A DNA stretch of 8,006 nucleotides from Gemmatimonadota bacterium (GTDB lineage Bacteria; Gemmatimonadota; Gemmatimonadetes; Longimicrobiales; Gaopeijiaceae). The notes below the pieces were generated by a model. That model was not told where the DNA came from. It worked only from the letters and a program-made list of their open reading frames with translations, and made no database searches. A program made the position numbers and the translations under genes. Shown here in pieces: positions 1 to 5,944 of the stretch (the stretch's first letter is position 1; the number at the start of each line of letters is the position of its first letter). The stretch is taken from contig RFGQ01000676.1 of NCBI GenBank assembly GCA_003695865.1, positions 1 through 8,006 of the forward strand. Direction: 5' to 3'.

Positions 1-1823
1 AGCTTCTCCTTCTCGGTGTAACCGACGAAGTCGACCCGCTCCATGCGGTCGAGCAGCGGAGCGGGGATCCGGTCGATGTAGTTCGCCGTCGCGATGAAGA
101 GCACCTCGCTCAGATCGAACGGGATGCCGAGGTAGTGATCGACGAACGTCGAGTTCTGGGCCGGATCGAGCACTTCGAGCAGCGCGGCCGAGGGGTCACC
201 CTGGAACGACTGCCCGAGCTTGTCGACCTCGTCCAGCAGAAAGACCGGGTTCTTCTTCTTGGCCTGGCGCATGCCCTGGATGATCCGCCCGGGCATGGCG
301 CCCACGTAGGTGCGGCGATGGCCGCGAATGTCGGCCTCGTCGCGTGCGCCACCCAGCGAGATGCGCACGTACTCGCGGCCGAGCGAGCGCGCGATCGACT
401 TGGCGATGCTGGTCTTGCCCACGCCCGGCGGGCCCACGAAGAGCAGGATCGGCCCGCGGCCCGCGTGCGGGTCGATCGCGGGGGTCGCTGCGTCGCCGGT
501 GGCGTCTGTGTCTCCGGCGGCGGCGTCCGGCCCGCCCTTGTCGGCGTCGGCGCCAGCGCCCGAGTGCTCATTCCCGTCAGCGTGGTCCGCCGAAGCGCCC
601 TCGGGCCCCTCGTCCGCGGCCACGCCCACGTCGCCGTGCCCGTTCGCACCCTCGTCGACCGGCTCATCCGATGACGTCTCCGGTCCTTCGGGTCCGTCCT
701 CGGCCCCGTCCGCGGCGCGCTCGAGTTGCAGCTTGCGCACCGCGAGGAATTCGAGGATGCGGTCCTTCACGTCCTCGAGCCCGTAGTGGTCTTCGTGCAG
801 GATCTTCTCGGCCAGCGCCAGGTCGATCTTCTCTTCGGAGCGCTCGTTCCAGGGCAGCTCCGTCACCCACTCCAGGAACGTGCGGATCACCTGGTATTCG
901 GCCGACTGCGGGCTGGTGCGCTCGAGCCGACGCAGCTCGCGCTCGACCTCGGCGCGCTGCTCCTCGTTCAGTTCCAGCGCCTCGACGCGCTCGCGCAGGT
1001 CTTCGACATCGCTGCGCTCGTCCTCGTCGCCCAACTCCTTCTGGATCTGGCGGAGCTGCTCGCGCAGCAGCATCTCGCGCTGGCGCTCCCCCAGCTCCTC
1101 CTGCACCCGCGCCTGGATCTCTTCCTGGGCGTCGATGCGGGCGAGCTCCCGCTCGACGGCGACCAGGGCCTGCCGCATGCGCTCCTCGTCGTCGAGCGTC
1201 TCGAGCAGACGTTGCTTGTCGGCGGTGGGCAGTTCGAGGTAGAAAGCGACCAGATCGGCGAACGCTCCCGGCTCGTCGACGCCCTGGATGAGCTGGTTGA
1301 GCGCCTCGGCCGGCACGCCGCGTCGGGTGCCCAGCTCCGCCGCGCGCTCGCGCAGCTCCCGGTCGAGGGCCTGGAAGGCCGGGTCGTCGGGGTTCGTGGG
1401 CTCCTGCCGCTCCATCTCGAGCAGCACGGCCCGGAGCATCTCCTCCCCCTCGGGCTGGTACGAGATGGCCTGCGCGCGGCCCTCGCCCTGCACCAGAAGC
1501 TGCACGCCGCCGCGCACCCGGTGCGTCTGGATGATGCGGACGACGGTGCCGACGTTGTACAGCACCTCGGGCACGGCCTTGTCGACGTTCTCGCGCTGCG
1601 CCACCGCGAACAGCCGGCGGTCGCCCTCGAGCGCCTCCTGGACCGCCTCGACCGTGCCGGGGCGTCCCGCCGAGATGGGCACGGCGACGCCCGGGTACAC
1701 CACCGTGTCGCGCAGCGGCAGCACGGGAAGCACGTAGCGTTCACCCATGGTGATCTCTTTCCGGCCGGCCTCGGGGCCGGCGTTCTCGTCGTTCGTTCGA
1801 CGGACCGAATCCACTTCGTTCAT
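1..1823 (-). CDS. lon: ATP-dependent protease La (Lon), 3' end cut off by window edge
   Basis: Cytoplasmic AAA+ serine protease that unfolds and degrades damaged and regulatory proteins. 607 codons are present. The N-terminal substrate-binding domain begins with VLPVLPLRDTVVYPG (about residues 31-45). A long charged coiled coil follows (about 230-305, with QREMLLREQLRQIQKELG). The ATPase core has Walker A GPPGVGKT (464-471), GGARDEADIRGHRRTYVGAMPG, Walker B FLLDE (528-532), sensor-1 ATAN (to N581) and LLDRME (R593). The remainder of AAA+ and the Ser-Lys protease domain lie beyond base 1. Oddity: residues about 369-456 are a Gly/Ala/Asp/Glu-rich low-complexity insert where E. coli Lon has only a few residues. 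Start: ATG at 1823 gives a 25-residue leader but has no clear ribosome site. ATG at 1748 has GGAAAGAG six bases upstream and begins closer to the E. coli N-terminus. The gene diverges from the gamma-glutamyltransferase gene. Family assignment is certain, the start is not. Confidence 0.96.
   Translation of the reverse strand, partial: MNEVDSVRRTNDENAGPEAGRKEITMGERYVLPVLPLRDTVVYPGVAVPISAGRPGTVEAVQEALEGDRRLFAVAQRENVDKAVPEVLYNVGTVVRIIQTHRVRGGVQLLVQGEGRAQAISYQPEGEEMLRAVLLEMERQEPTNPDDPAFQALDRELRERAAELGTRRGVPAEALNQLIQGVDEPGAFADLVAFYLELPTADKQRLLETLDDEERMRQALVAVERELARIDAQEEIQARVQEELGERQREMLLREQLRQIQKELGDEDERSDVEDLRERVEALELNEEQRAEVERELRRLERTSPQSAEYQVIRTFLEWVTELPWNERSEEKIDLALAEKILHEDHYGLEDVKDRILEFLAVRKLQLERAADGAEDGPEGPETSSDEPVDEGANGHGDVGVAADEGPEGASADHADGNEHSGAGADADKGGPDAAAGDTDATGDAATPAIDPHAGRGPILLFVGPPGVGKTSIAKSIARSLGREYVRISLGGARDEADIRGHRRTYVGAMPGRIIQGMRQAKKKNPVFLLDEVDKLGQSFQGDPSAALLEVLDPAQNSTFVDHYLGIPFDLSEVLFIATANYIDRIPAPLLDRMERVDFVGYTEKEK
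1764..1781 (-). repeat. GC-rich hairpin between the two candidate lon starts
   Basis: On the minus strand, GCCGGCC-CCGA-GGCCGGC forms a perfect 7-bp stem with a 4-base loop. It ends one base before the GGAAAGAG that precedes the downstream lon ATG (1748). If translation starts there, this hairpin lies in the leader directly against the ribosome site and could affect initiation. If it starts at 1823, it is coding sequence. The hairpin is seen; a regulatory role is inference. Confidence 0.45.
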
Positions 1824-1843
1824 AGCTGATCGACCCGTGTGGG

Positions 1844-1861
1844 GACAGGTTCGAGCCTGTC
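1844..1861. repeat. 18-bp near-perfect palindrome upstream of lon
   Basis: GACAGGTTCGAGCCTGTC is symmetric except for one T/G pair (GACAGG/CCTGTC arms flanking TTCGAG). It starts 21 bases upstream of the lon ATG at 1823 and lies 194 bases before the ggt ATG. It could be a dimeric repressor operator for lon or a leader hairpin. It matches neither the CIRCE nor the HAIR heat-shock operator consensus as I know them. It also resembles a tRNA T-arm, but with a 6-base loop and no rest of a tRNA. Confidence 0.4.
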
Positions 1862-1918
1862 GGCGGGCCAACCCCTGACTGCACGAAGCTTGCCACCGCA
1901 CGTCCGCCTCAATGTGCC

Positions 1919-1934
1919 GGAAGTGCAGACTTCC
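1919..1934. repeat. 6-bp inverted repeat in the lon-ggt intergenic region
   Basis: GGAAGT-GCAG-ACTTCC has perfect 6-bp arms with a 4-base centre, placed roughly midway between the divergent starts. This suits an operator or small hairpin. No T-run follows on either strand, so an intrinsic terminator is unlikely. I could not fit a convincing -35/-10 pair next to it. Confidence 0.35.
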
Positions 1935-1974
1935 TGCCAGATTGTCGGGTCGAACGGGCGCACGCTGGAGGCGG

Positions 1975-1992
1975 GGGCGCGCTGGCGCGCCC
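1975..1992. repeat. 8-bp GC-only inverted repeat in the ggt upstream region
   Basis: GGGCGCGC-TG-GCGCGCCC is perfect over 8 bp with a 2-base centre (as RNA, 7 bp with a CTGG loop). It lies 63 bases before the ggt start. Such GC-only palindromes can arise by chance in a genome this GC-rich, so function is uncertain. It could form a stable hairpin in the ggt leader. Confidence 0.35.
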
Positions 1993-2054
1993 GCGCGGCT
2001 CCCCGCACCTTGGCTCCGACCGACCACACCCCCGCTCGACGAGGTCCCGATGCC

Positions 2055-3725
2055 ATGGCCGCTCGCTCTCCGAATCCCTTCGCCGCCGCGGCGCTTCTCG
2101 CCGTCCTGTTCGCAGCGGGCCCCGCGGCCGTGAGCGCGCAGGCGTCGATGGCCGGGCGCTCGGTGGTCTACGCGCCGCACGGCGCGGCCGCCACCAGCCA
2201 GCCGCTCGCTTCGGCCGCCGCGCTGGCCGTGCTCGAGCGCGGGGGCAACGCGGTGGACGCGGCCGTCACGGCGGCGGCCGTCCTCAATGTGGTCGAGCCG
2301 CACATGACGGGCATCGGCGGAGATGCGTTCGCGCTCGTCTGGTGGGCCGAGGACGGCCGCCTGCACGGGCTCGACGCGAGCGGCCGGGCCGGCTCCGACA
2401 TGAGCGTCGAAGCCCTACGCGCCGCCGGGCACGAGACCATGCCCTACCGGGGGGCCGCGGCGGTCACCGTGCCCGGCGCCCTGGCCGGATGGGCCGCGCT
2501 GCTCGAGCGCTACGGCACCATCACGCTGGCCGAGGCGCTCGAGCCCGCCATCCGTCTGGCCGAAGAGGGCTTTCCGGTGTCTCCGATCATCGCGCGCCAG
2601 TGGCGGGGTACGGCCGAGGTGCTCGCGCGCGACCCCGGCGCCCGCGCGACCTTCCTGATCGACGGCACCCGTGGCCCCGAGGCGGGCGAGTGGTTTTCGA
2701 ACCCCGACCTCGCGCGCACCTTCCGGCGCATCGCGGCCGAAGGGCCGGGCGTGCTGTACGGGGGCGCGCTCGGGCGCGAGGTGGTCGACGGCCTTCGCGC
2801 GCTGGGCGGCCTGATCACCCTGGACGACCTCGCGCGACACCGGATCCGCTGGGTCGACCCCATCTCCGTGGACTTCCGGGGCTGGACCGTGTGGGAATTG
2901 CCGCCTTCGGGTCAGGGCGTGGCGGCGCTGCAGATGCTCGAACTGCTCGAGCCGTTCGACCTCGAGGCCATGGGGCACAACTCGGCCGCCTACCTGCATC
3001 ACCTGATCGAAGCCAAGAAGCTCGCGTTCGCGGACCTCGCCCGTTACGTGGCGGACCCCGAACACATGGACGTGACCGTCGAGCAACTCCTCGACCCGGA
3101 CTACGTCGCCCGGCGTCGCGCGCTCATCGATCCCGGCAATGCCCTCGACGATCCGGCGCCCGGCGACCCGGGCCAGGAGAGCGAGACCATCTATCTGGCG
3201 GTCACCGACCGCCACGGGAACATGGTCTCGTTCATCAACTCGATCTTCGAGTACTTCGGCTCGGGCGTCGTCGTCCCCGGCACGGGGTTCGCGCTGCAGA
3301 ACCGGGGTGCCGGATTCACGATGGAAGAGGGGCACCCCAACCAGGTCGCGCCGGGCAAGAAGCCGTTCCACACCATCATCCCCGGCTTCGTCACCCGCGA
3401 CGGAGAGCCCTGGATGACCTTCGGCCTGATGGGGGGCAGCATGCAGCCGCAGGGCCACGTCCAGTTCCTGCTCAACATGTTCGTCTTCGGTATGGACGTG
3501 CAGCAGGCCATCGACGCCGCCCGCTTCCGGCATCTGGGCGGGCGCAGGGTCGCGCTCGAGGGCCCGATCGGCGAGGACGTGCGGGAAGCGCTGCGCGCGC
3601 TCGGGCACGAGCCGCTCCCCGGCGACGCGGTCGCGTTCGGAGGCGCACAGGCCATCGTGCGGCTCACCCGGGGATGGGCCGCGGGATCCGATCCGCGCAA
3701 GGATGGTATGGCCGTAGGTCACTGA
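2055..3725 (+). CDS. ggt: Exported gamma-glutamyltransferase-family Ntn hydrolase
   Basis: 556 residues, normal for the family. An N-terminal Sec signal (hydrophobic about 9-25, AVSA|QA cleavage after A28) predicts a periplasmic or secreted enzyme. The large-subunit signature GGNAVDAAV (63-71) is followed by EPHMTGIGGDAF, and the substrate-carboxylate Arg is R111 (DASGRAG). The proenzyme should cut itself before T378 (ESET-IYLAV), leaving a 179-residue small subunit whose N-terminal Thr is the nucleophile. MGGSMQPQGHVQ and a GSDPRKDG tail complete the fold. By alignment from memory to E. coli Ggt, N411 and D433 are replaced by F398 and G420, and the lid loop is missing. It therefore belongs to the YwrD-like branch and may not act on glutathione. 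Start: ATG 2055 has GAGG at 2041-2044 and begins the signal peptide. A GTG at 1839 is in frame but adds 72 unlikely residues. The Nudix gene follows after 63 bases. Confidence 0.93.
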   Translation: MAARSPNPFAAAALLAVLFAAGPAAVSAQASMAGRSVVYAPHGAAATSQPLASAAALAVLERGGNAVDAAVTAAAVLNVVEPHMTGIGGDAFALVWWAEDGRLHGLDASGRAGSDMSVEALRAAGHETMPYRGAAAVTVPGALAGWAALLERYGTITLAEALEPAIRLAEEGFPVSPIIARQWRGTAEVLARDPGARATFLIDGTRGPEAGEWFSNPDLARTFRRIAAEGPGVLYGGALGREVVDGLRALGGLITLDDLARHRIRWVDPISVDFRGWTVWELPPSGQGVAALQMLELLEPFDLEAMGHNSAAYLHHLIEAKKLAFADLARYVADPEHMDVTVEQLLDPDYVARRRALIDPGNALDDPAPGDPGQESETIYLAVTDRHGNMVSFINSIFEYFGSGVVVPGTGFALQNRGAGFTMEEGHPNQVAPGKKPFHTIIPGFVTRDGEPWMTFGLMGGSMQPQGHVQFLLNMFVFGMDVQQAIDAARFRHLGGRRVALEGPIGEDVREALRALGHEPLPGDAVAFGGAQAIVRLTRGWAAGSDPRKDGMAVGH

Positions 3726-3730
3726 GCCGC

Positions 3731-3766
3731 CGCCGTGCGCCCGCACGCCGCACCGGTGCGCGGCGC
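3731..3766 (+). repeat. Two small hairpins between ggt and the Nudix gene
   Basis: CGTGC-GCCC-GCACG (3731-3744, six bp if the inner G-C pairs) and GGTGCG-CGG-CGCACC (3752-3766) stand in tandem, starting 5 bases after the ggt stop. No T-run follows, so they are not classic terminators. They could slow polymerase, stabilise the upstream mRNA end or reduce downstream expression. Palindromes are common at this GC content, so confidence is modest. Confidence 0.35.
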
Positions 3767-3788
3767 ACCCTTCGCCAACCGAGAGCCG

Positions 3789-4703
3789 ATGAGCGGACGA
3801 GATTTCGAGATCCCGGCCGAGCGCCTGCCTCCGGGCTTCGCAGAGTCGATCGAGCGCGTGCCCGAGCAGCCTGCCGTCCCACGGCCCGCGGCCACGATCG
3901 TGCTGTTGCGCGACGGAGCGAGTGGGCCCGAGGCCCTGCTGCTGCGCAGGGTGCGTTCGAGCGGCTTCGTGCCGGGCGCCTACGTATTCCCGGGTGGACG
4001 CGTGGACGAGTCGGACGCGGACCCGGCCCTCGTCTCGCGTCTCGACGGCCTCACGCCCGCGCGGGCCGCCGAGCGCCTCGGCCTGCACGACGCCCATCCC
4101 CCGGCCGTCGCCTACTACCTCGCGGCGGTGCGCGAAGCGTTCGAAGAGACCGGTATCCTGCTTGCGCGCAGCCCGGGCGGCTCACCACCGCCCACGGCCG
4201 CCGAGAGCGCGGCGCTGCTCGCCGAGCGCGACGCGCTCCTGGCCGACGAGCGTCCCTTCGCCGAGGTCCTCGACCGTCTCGGCCTGCGCATCGACGGCAG
4301 CGTGCTGGAGTACGTGGCCCACTGGATCACGCCGCTCGTGGAGCCGCGGCGCTACGACACGCGTTTCTTCGCCGCCCAGGTGCCCCCTCACAGCGAAGCC
4401 GTGATCCATCCCTCGGAGATGACCGACGCCCGCTGGCTCACGCCCGAAGCCGCGCTCGCCGCCTGCGACGCCGGTGATCTGCCCATGGTCTTTCCCACCA
4501 TCCGCACGCTCGAGCAGCTCGGCGGTTTCGCGAGCGTCCGTGAGGTGCTCGACGCCTTCGCACAGCGGCCCGTTCCCGCGATTCTGCCCCGCCTGGTGCG
4601 CACGCCGACCGGTGTGGGGCTGGAGGTGGAGGACGACGAACAGACCAGCGTCGAAGGAGCCGTAGAGGCCCCGCCATCGTCCCCCGAGGGTCACCTCCCC
4701 TAG
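3789..4703 (+). CDS. Nudix hydrolase, NUDT19-like with a split Nudix box
   Basis: 304 residues, predicted cytoplasmic, cleaving a nucleoside diphosphate linked to another moiety. The core strand TIVLLRDG (36-43) leads to VFPGGRVD (66-73) and then REAFEETG (115-122), whose E116, E119 and E120 should bind the catalytic metal. In a standard Nudix box the G and RE are 14 residues apart; here G70 and R115 are 45 apart. This roughly 31-residue insertion, with WITP, RRYDTRFF and WLTPEAAL further on, is typical of the NUDT19/NUDT7-8 group, whose mammalian members cleave coenzyme A and acyl-CoA. The substrate here is inference. The C-terminus (about 283-304) is acidic, Pro/Ser-rich and probably disordered. 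Start ATG 3789 is chosen for the plausible N-terminus; GAGAG at 3781 is a close and weak ribosome site, and GTG 3735 is a less likely alternative. It may be read with ggt. Its TAG overlaps the stop of the convergent gene. Confidence 0.88.
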   Translation: MSGRDFEIPAERLPPGFAESIERVPEQPAVPRPAATIVLLRDGASGPEALLLRRVRSSGFVPGAYVFPGGRVDESDADPALVSRLDGLTPARAAERLGLHDAHPPAVAYYLAAVREAFEETGILLARSPGGSPPPTAAESAALLAERDALLADERPFAEVLDRLGLRIDGSVLEYVAHWITPLVEPRRYDTRFFAAQVPPHSEAVIHPSEMTDARWLTPEAALAACDAGDLPMVFPTIRTLEQLGGFASVREVLDAFAQRPVPAILPRLVRTPTGVGLEVEDDEQTSVEGAVEAPPSSPEGHLP

Positions 4704-5758
4704 GGACTCCCCTGGCTCACCTCCAGGTCCCCGGGGGCGTCCACCTCGATCTCGAGTTGGCCGTCATGATTCTCCACTCGTCCGTACACACAGACGACGC
4801 GATTGAGGTAGGCTTGCTCGGGCGCGACCGGGAAGTTCTCCCTGTTGGATCCCCATACAACCAGAGTCAGGCGTGATGGATCGGGGAAATCACGCCCGAC
4901 GTTGAGAAATGTCGGCCGGCCAGGCACGGCCGGGAGGTACCGGGCACCCACGATCCGGCCGCGAATCTTAACCAGCTCCCCGAGATGCCGACCGGCCTCC
5001 GACCAGTCGACACCACCTTCGCAGAAGATCGACGCCTGGCCGACAGCGCCTGGAGGCGCCCCGCTTGCTTCGCTCCGACCACCGATCGGGTCCGCCGCCC
5101 GATCGGAGACCGTCGGTGGCGATTCGCTACCGCCGCCCCGGATCAGAAGCAGGATTACCGTGACCGTCACCAAGAAAACCACTGTGAAAGAAACGGCGAT
5201 AGTTCTCATACCACGATTCTCCGACTCCGCCCGAGCAAGCTTGACTTCAACCTCACGCAGCGCCTGGAGTCGTTTCCTTTCCAATCGAGCCAGCTCTGCG
5301 GCGTCGGCCTCCGATAGTCCCGTTGTCGACGTCGCGTGGGGTCTCGCGGCTGCGGCGGCGACCGCACGCACCTTCCGGAGAGTGAGCGTAAGATGCCGCG
5401 CGCACTCTTCTGGAAACCTCCGCACCAGGCTGTTCGGGAAGCGAAGCACCGTCCAACCCCGGCTCGTAAGGTCGAGCTCACGGCGGCTCCACGCCATGAA
5501 CTCGGTGCGTGTCATGCCCCGGCCCCTACCGGACTTGTCCCAACCGTCGACCTCGATCGCAATCCTTACGAGCGGCCCCTCCTCGATCGCGAAGTCGACT
5601 CGTCGCGCTACACCCTTGCCATCAGTGTACTCTCTCTGGCAACGAACGATGTCGGGGGAAAGCCCGGTGACGCGGGGAAGCACCTGCTCGGCGAAAAAGG
5701 CCTCGTACGCGGTCTGAAAACGAGGGCGGTTGTCGGCTAAGAAGTCTTCCCAACGCAT
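4700..5758 (-). CDS. Membrane protein: DUF559/Vsr-like nuclease-type domain, TM helix, OB-fold-like domain
   Basis: 352 residues, no gene name recognised. Residues 1-130 resemble DUF559/Vsr-like PD-(D/E)XK endonuclease folds: RRVDFAIEE (D55), then IAIEVDGWD (E69-x-D71), then SRGWTVLRFPNSLV. Candidate metal ligands are E24, D55, E69 and D71. A charged coiled-coil-like stretch (about 149-182) follows. One transmembrane helix (about 186-206) is flanked by Arg/Lys on the N-terminal side, predicting a cytoplasmic N-terminus. A Gly/Ser/Pro linker leads to residues about 243-346, an OB-fold-like domain (LGELVKIRGRIVGA, PTFLNVGRDFPD, LVVWGSNRENFP, VVCVYGRVE), predicted outside the membrane. Start ATG 5758 (MRWEDFL) is where recognisable domain sequence begins. 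A GTG at 5926 is in frame but would translate the upstream stem-loop. GC is lower than in neighbours (27/60 at 5161-5220), hinting at transfer. It lies 186 bases downstream of ada, same strand. Domain calls are by eye and function is unknown. Confidence 0.8.
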   Translation of the reverse strand: MRWEDFLADNRPRFQTAYEAFFAEQVLPRVTGLSPDIVRCQREYTDGKGVARRVDFAIEEGPLVRIAIEVDGWDKSGRGRGMTRTEFMAWSRRELDLTSRGWTVLRFPNSLVRRFPEECARHLTLTLRKVRAVAAAAARPHATSTTGLSEADAAELARLERKRLQALREVEVKLARAESENRGMRTIAVSFTVVFLVTVTVILLLIRGGGSESPPTVSDRAADPIGGRSEASGAPPGAVGQASIFCEGGVDWSEAGRHLGELVKIRGRIVGARYLPAVPGRPTFLNVGRDFPDPSRLTLVVWGSNRENFPVAPEQAYLNRVVCVYGRVENHDGQLEIEVDAPGDLEVSQGSP

Positions 5759-5856
5759 AGGCGCAAGCCCCCGGCGGTACGGGAGATTCGTGCTCCGTCT
5801 CGGAGTGGGCGCCCGTTGGGCCAGGAGTACAATCGACCACTGTCCTCTCACGCATG

Positions 5857-5901
5857 CGGCCCGCGACCGAAGGGGATGAAATAATCTCGCGGTCGCGGCC
5901 G
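5857..5901 (-). repeat. Stem-loop between ada and the nuclease-like gene
   Basis: Bases 5857-5869 pair with 5890-5901: an 8-bp core CGCGACCG/CGGTCGCG extended to 12 bp by one further pair, a single-base bulge and three more. The 20-base loop is AT-richer than its surroundings. It lies 44-88 bases past the ada stop and about 100 bases before the next start. No T-run follows on the minus strand, so it is not a canonical intrinsic terminator. It could be an mRNA end structure for ada or a regulatory site for the downstream gene. Confidence 0.45.
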
Positions 5902-5944
5902 GGCTAGTCTCGCCCAAAGTGGGCACCGACGCCGAACCGGCCGA

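Noticed and set aside
726..1829. Long plus-strand open frame (367 codons) opposite lon
   Set aside because: It is antisense to conserved Lon domains, has no recognisable domain, and arises from GC-rich codon periodicity.
1844..1870. Possible tRNA 3' end (GGTTCGAGCC followed by GGCGGGCCA)
   Set aside because: The T-loop is one base short, and no matching acceptor strand, D-arm or anticodon arm is found in the 60 bases upstream, which run into lon.
2050..2133. Short frame from ATG 2050, five bases before the ggt start
   Set aside because: It is better spaced to GAGG than the ggt ATG but encodes a short Pro/Arg-rich peptide without a domain; the frame from 2055 encodes a clear signal peptide and enzyme.
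2415..4097. 560-codon minus-strand open frame opposite ggt and Nudix
   Set aside because: Low-information composition, no motifs, entirely antisense to two convincing genes.
2342..4477. 711-codon plus-strand open frame across ggt and the Nudix gene
   Set aside because: It is an Arg/Ala/Gly/Pro-dominated shadow frame; the +1 frames carry clear conserved enzyme motifs.
5759..5944. Promoter for the nuclease-like gene
   Set aside because: AT-richer spots (around GATTATTTC on the minus strand) lack a properly spaced -35 box, so no call is made.
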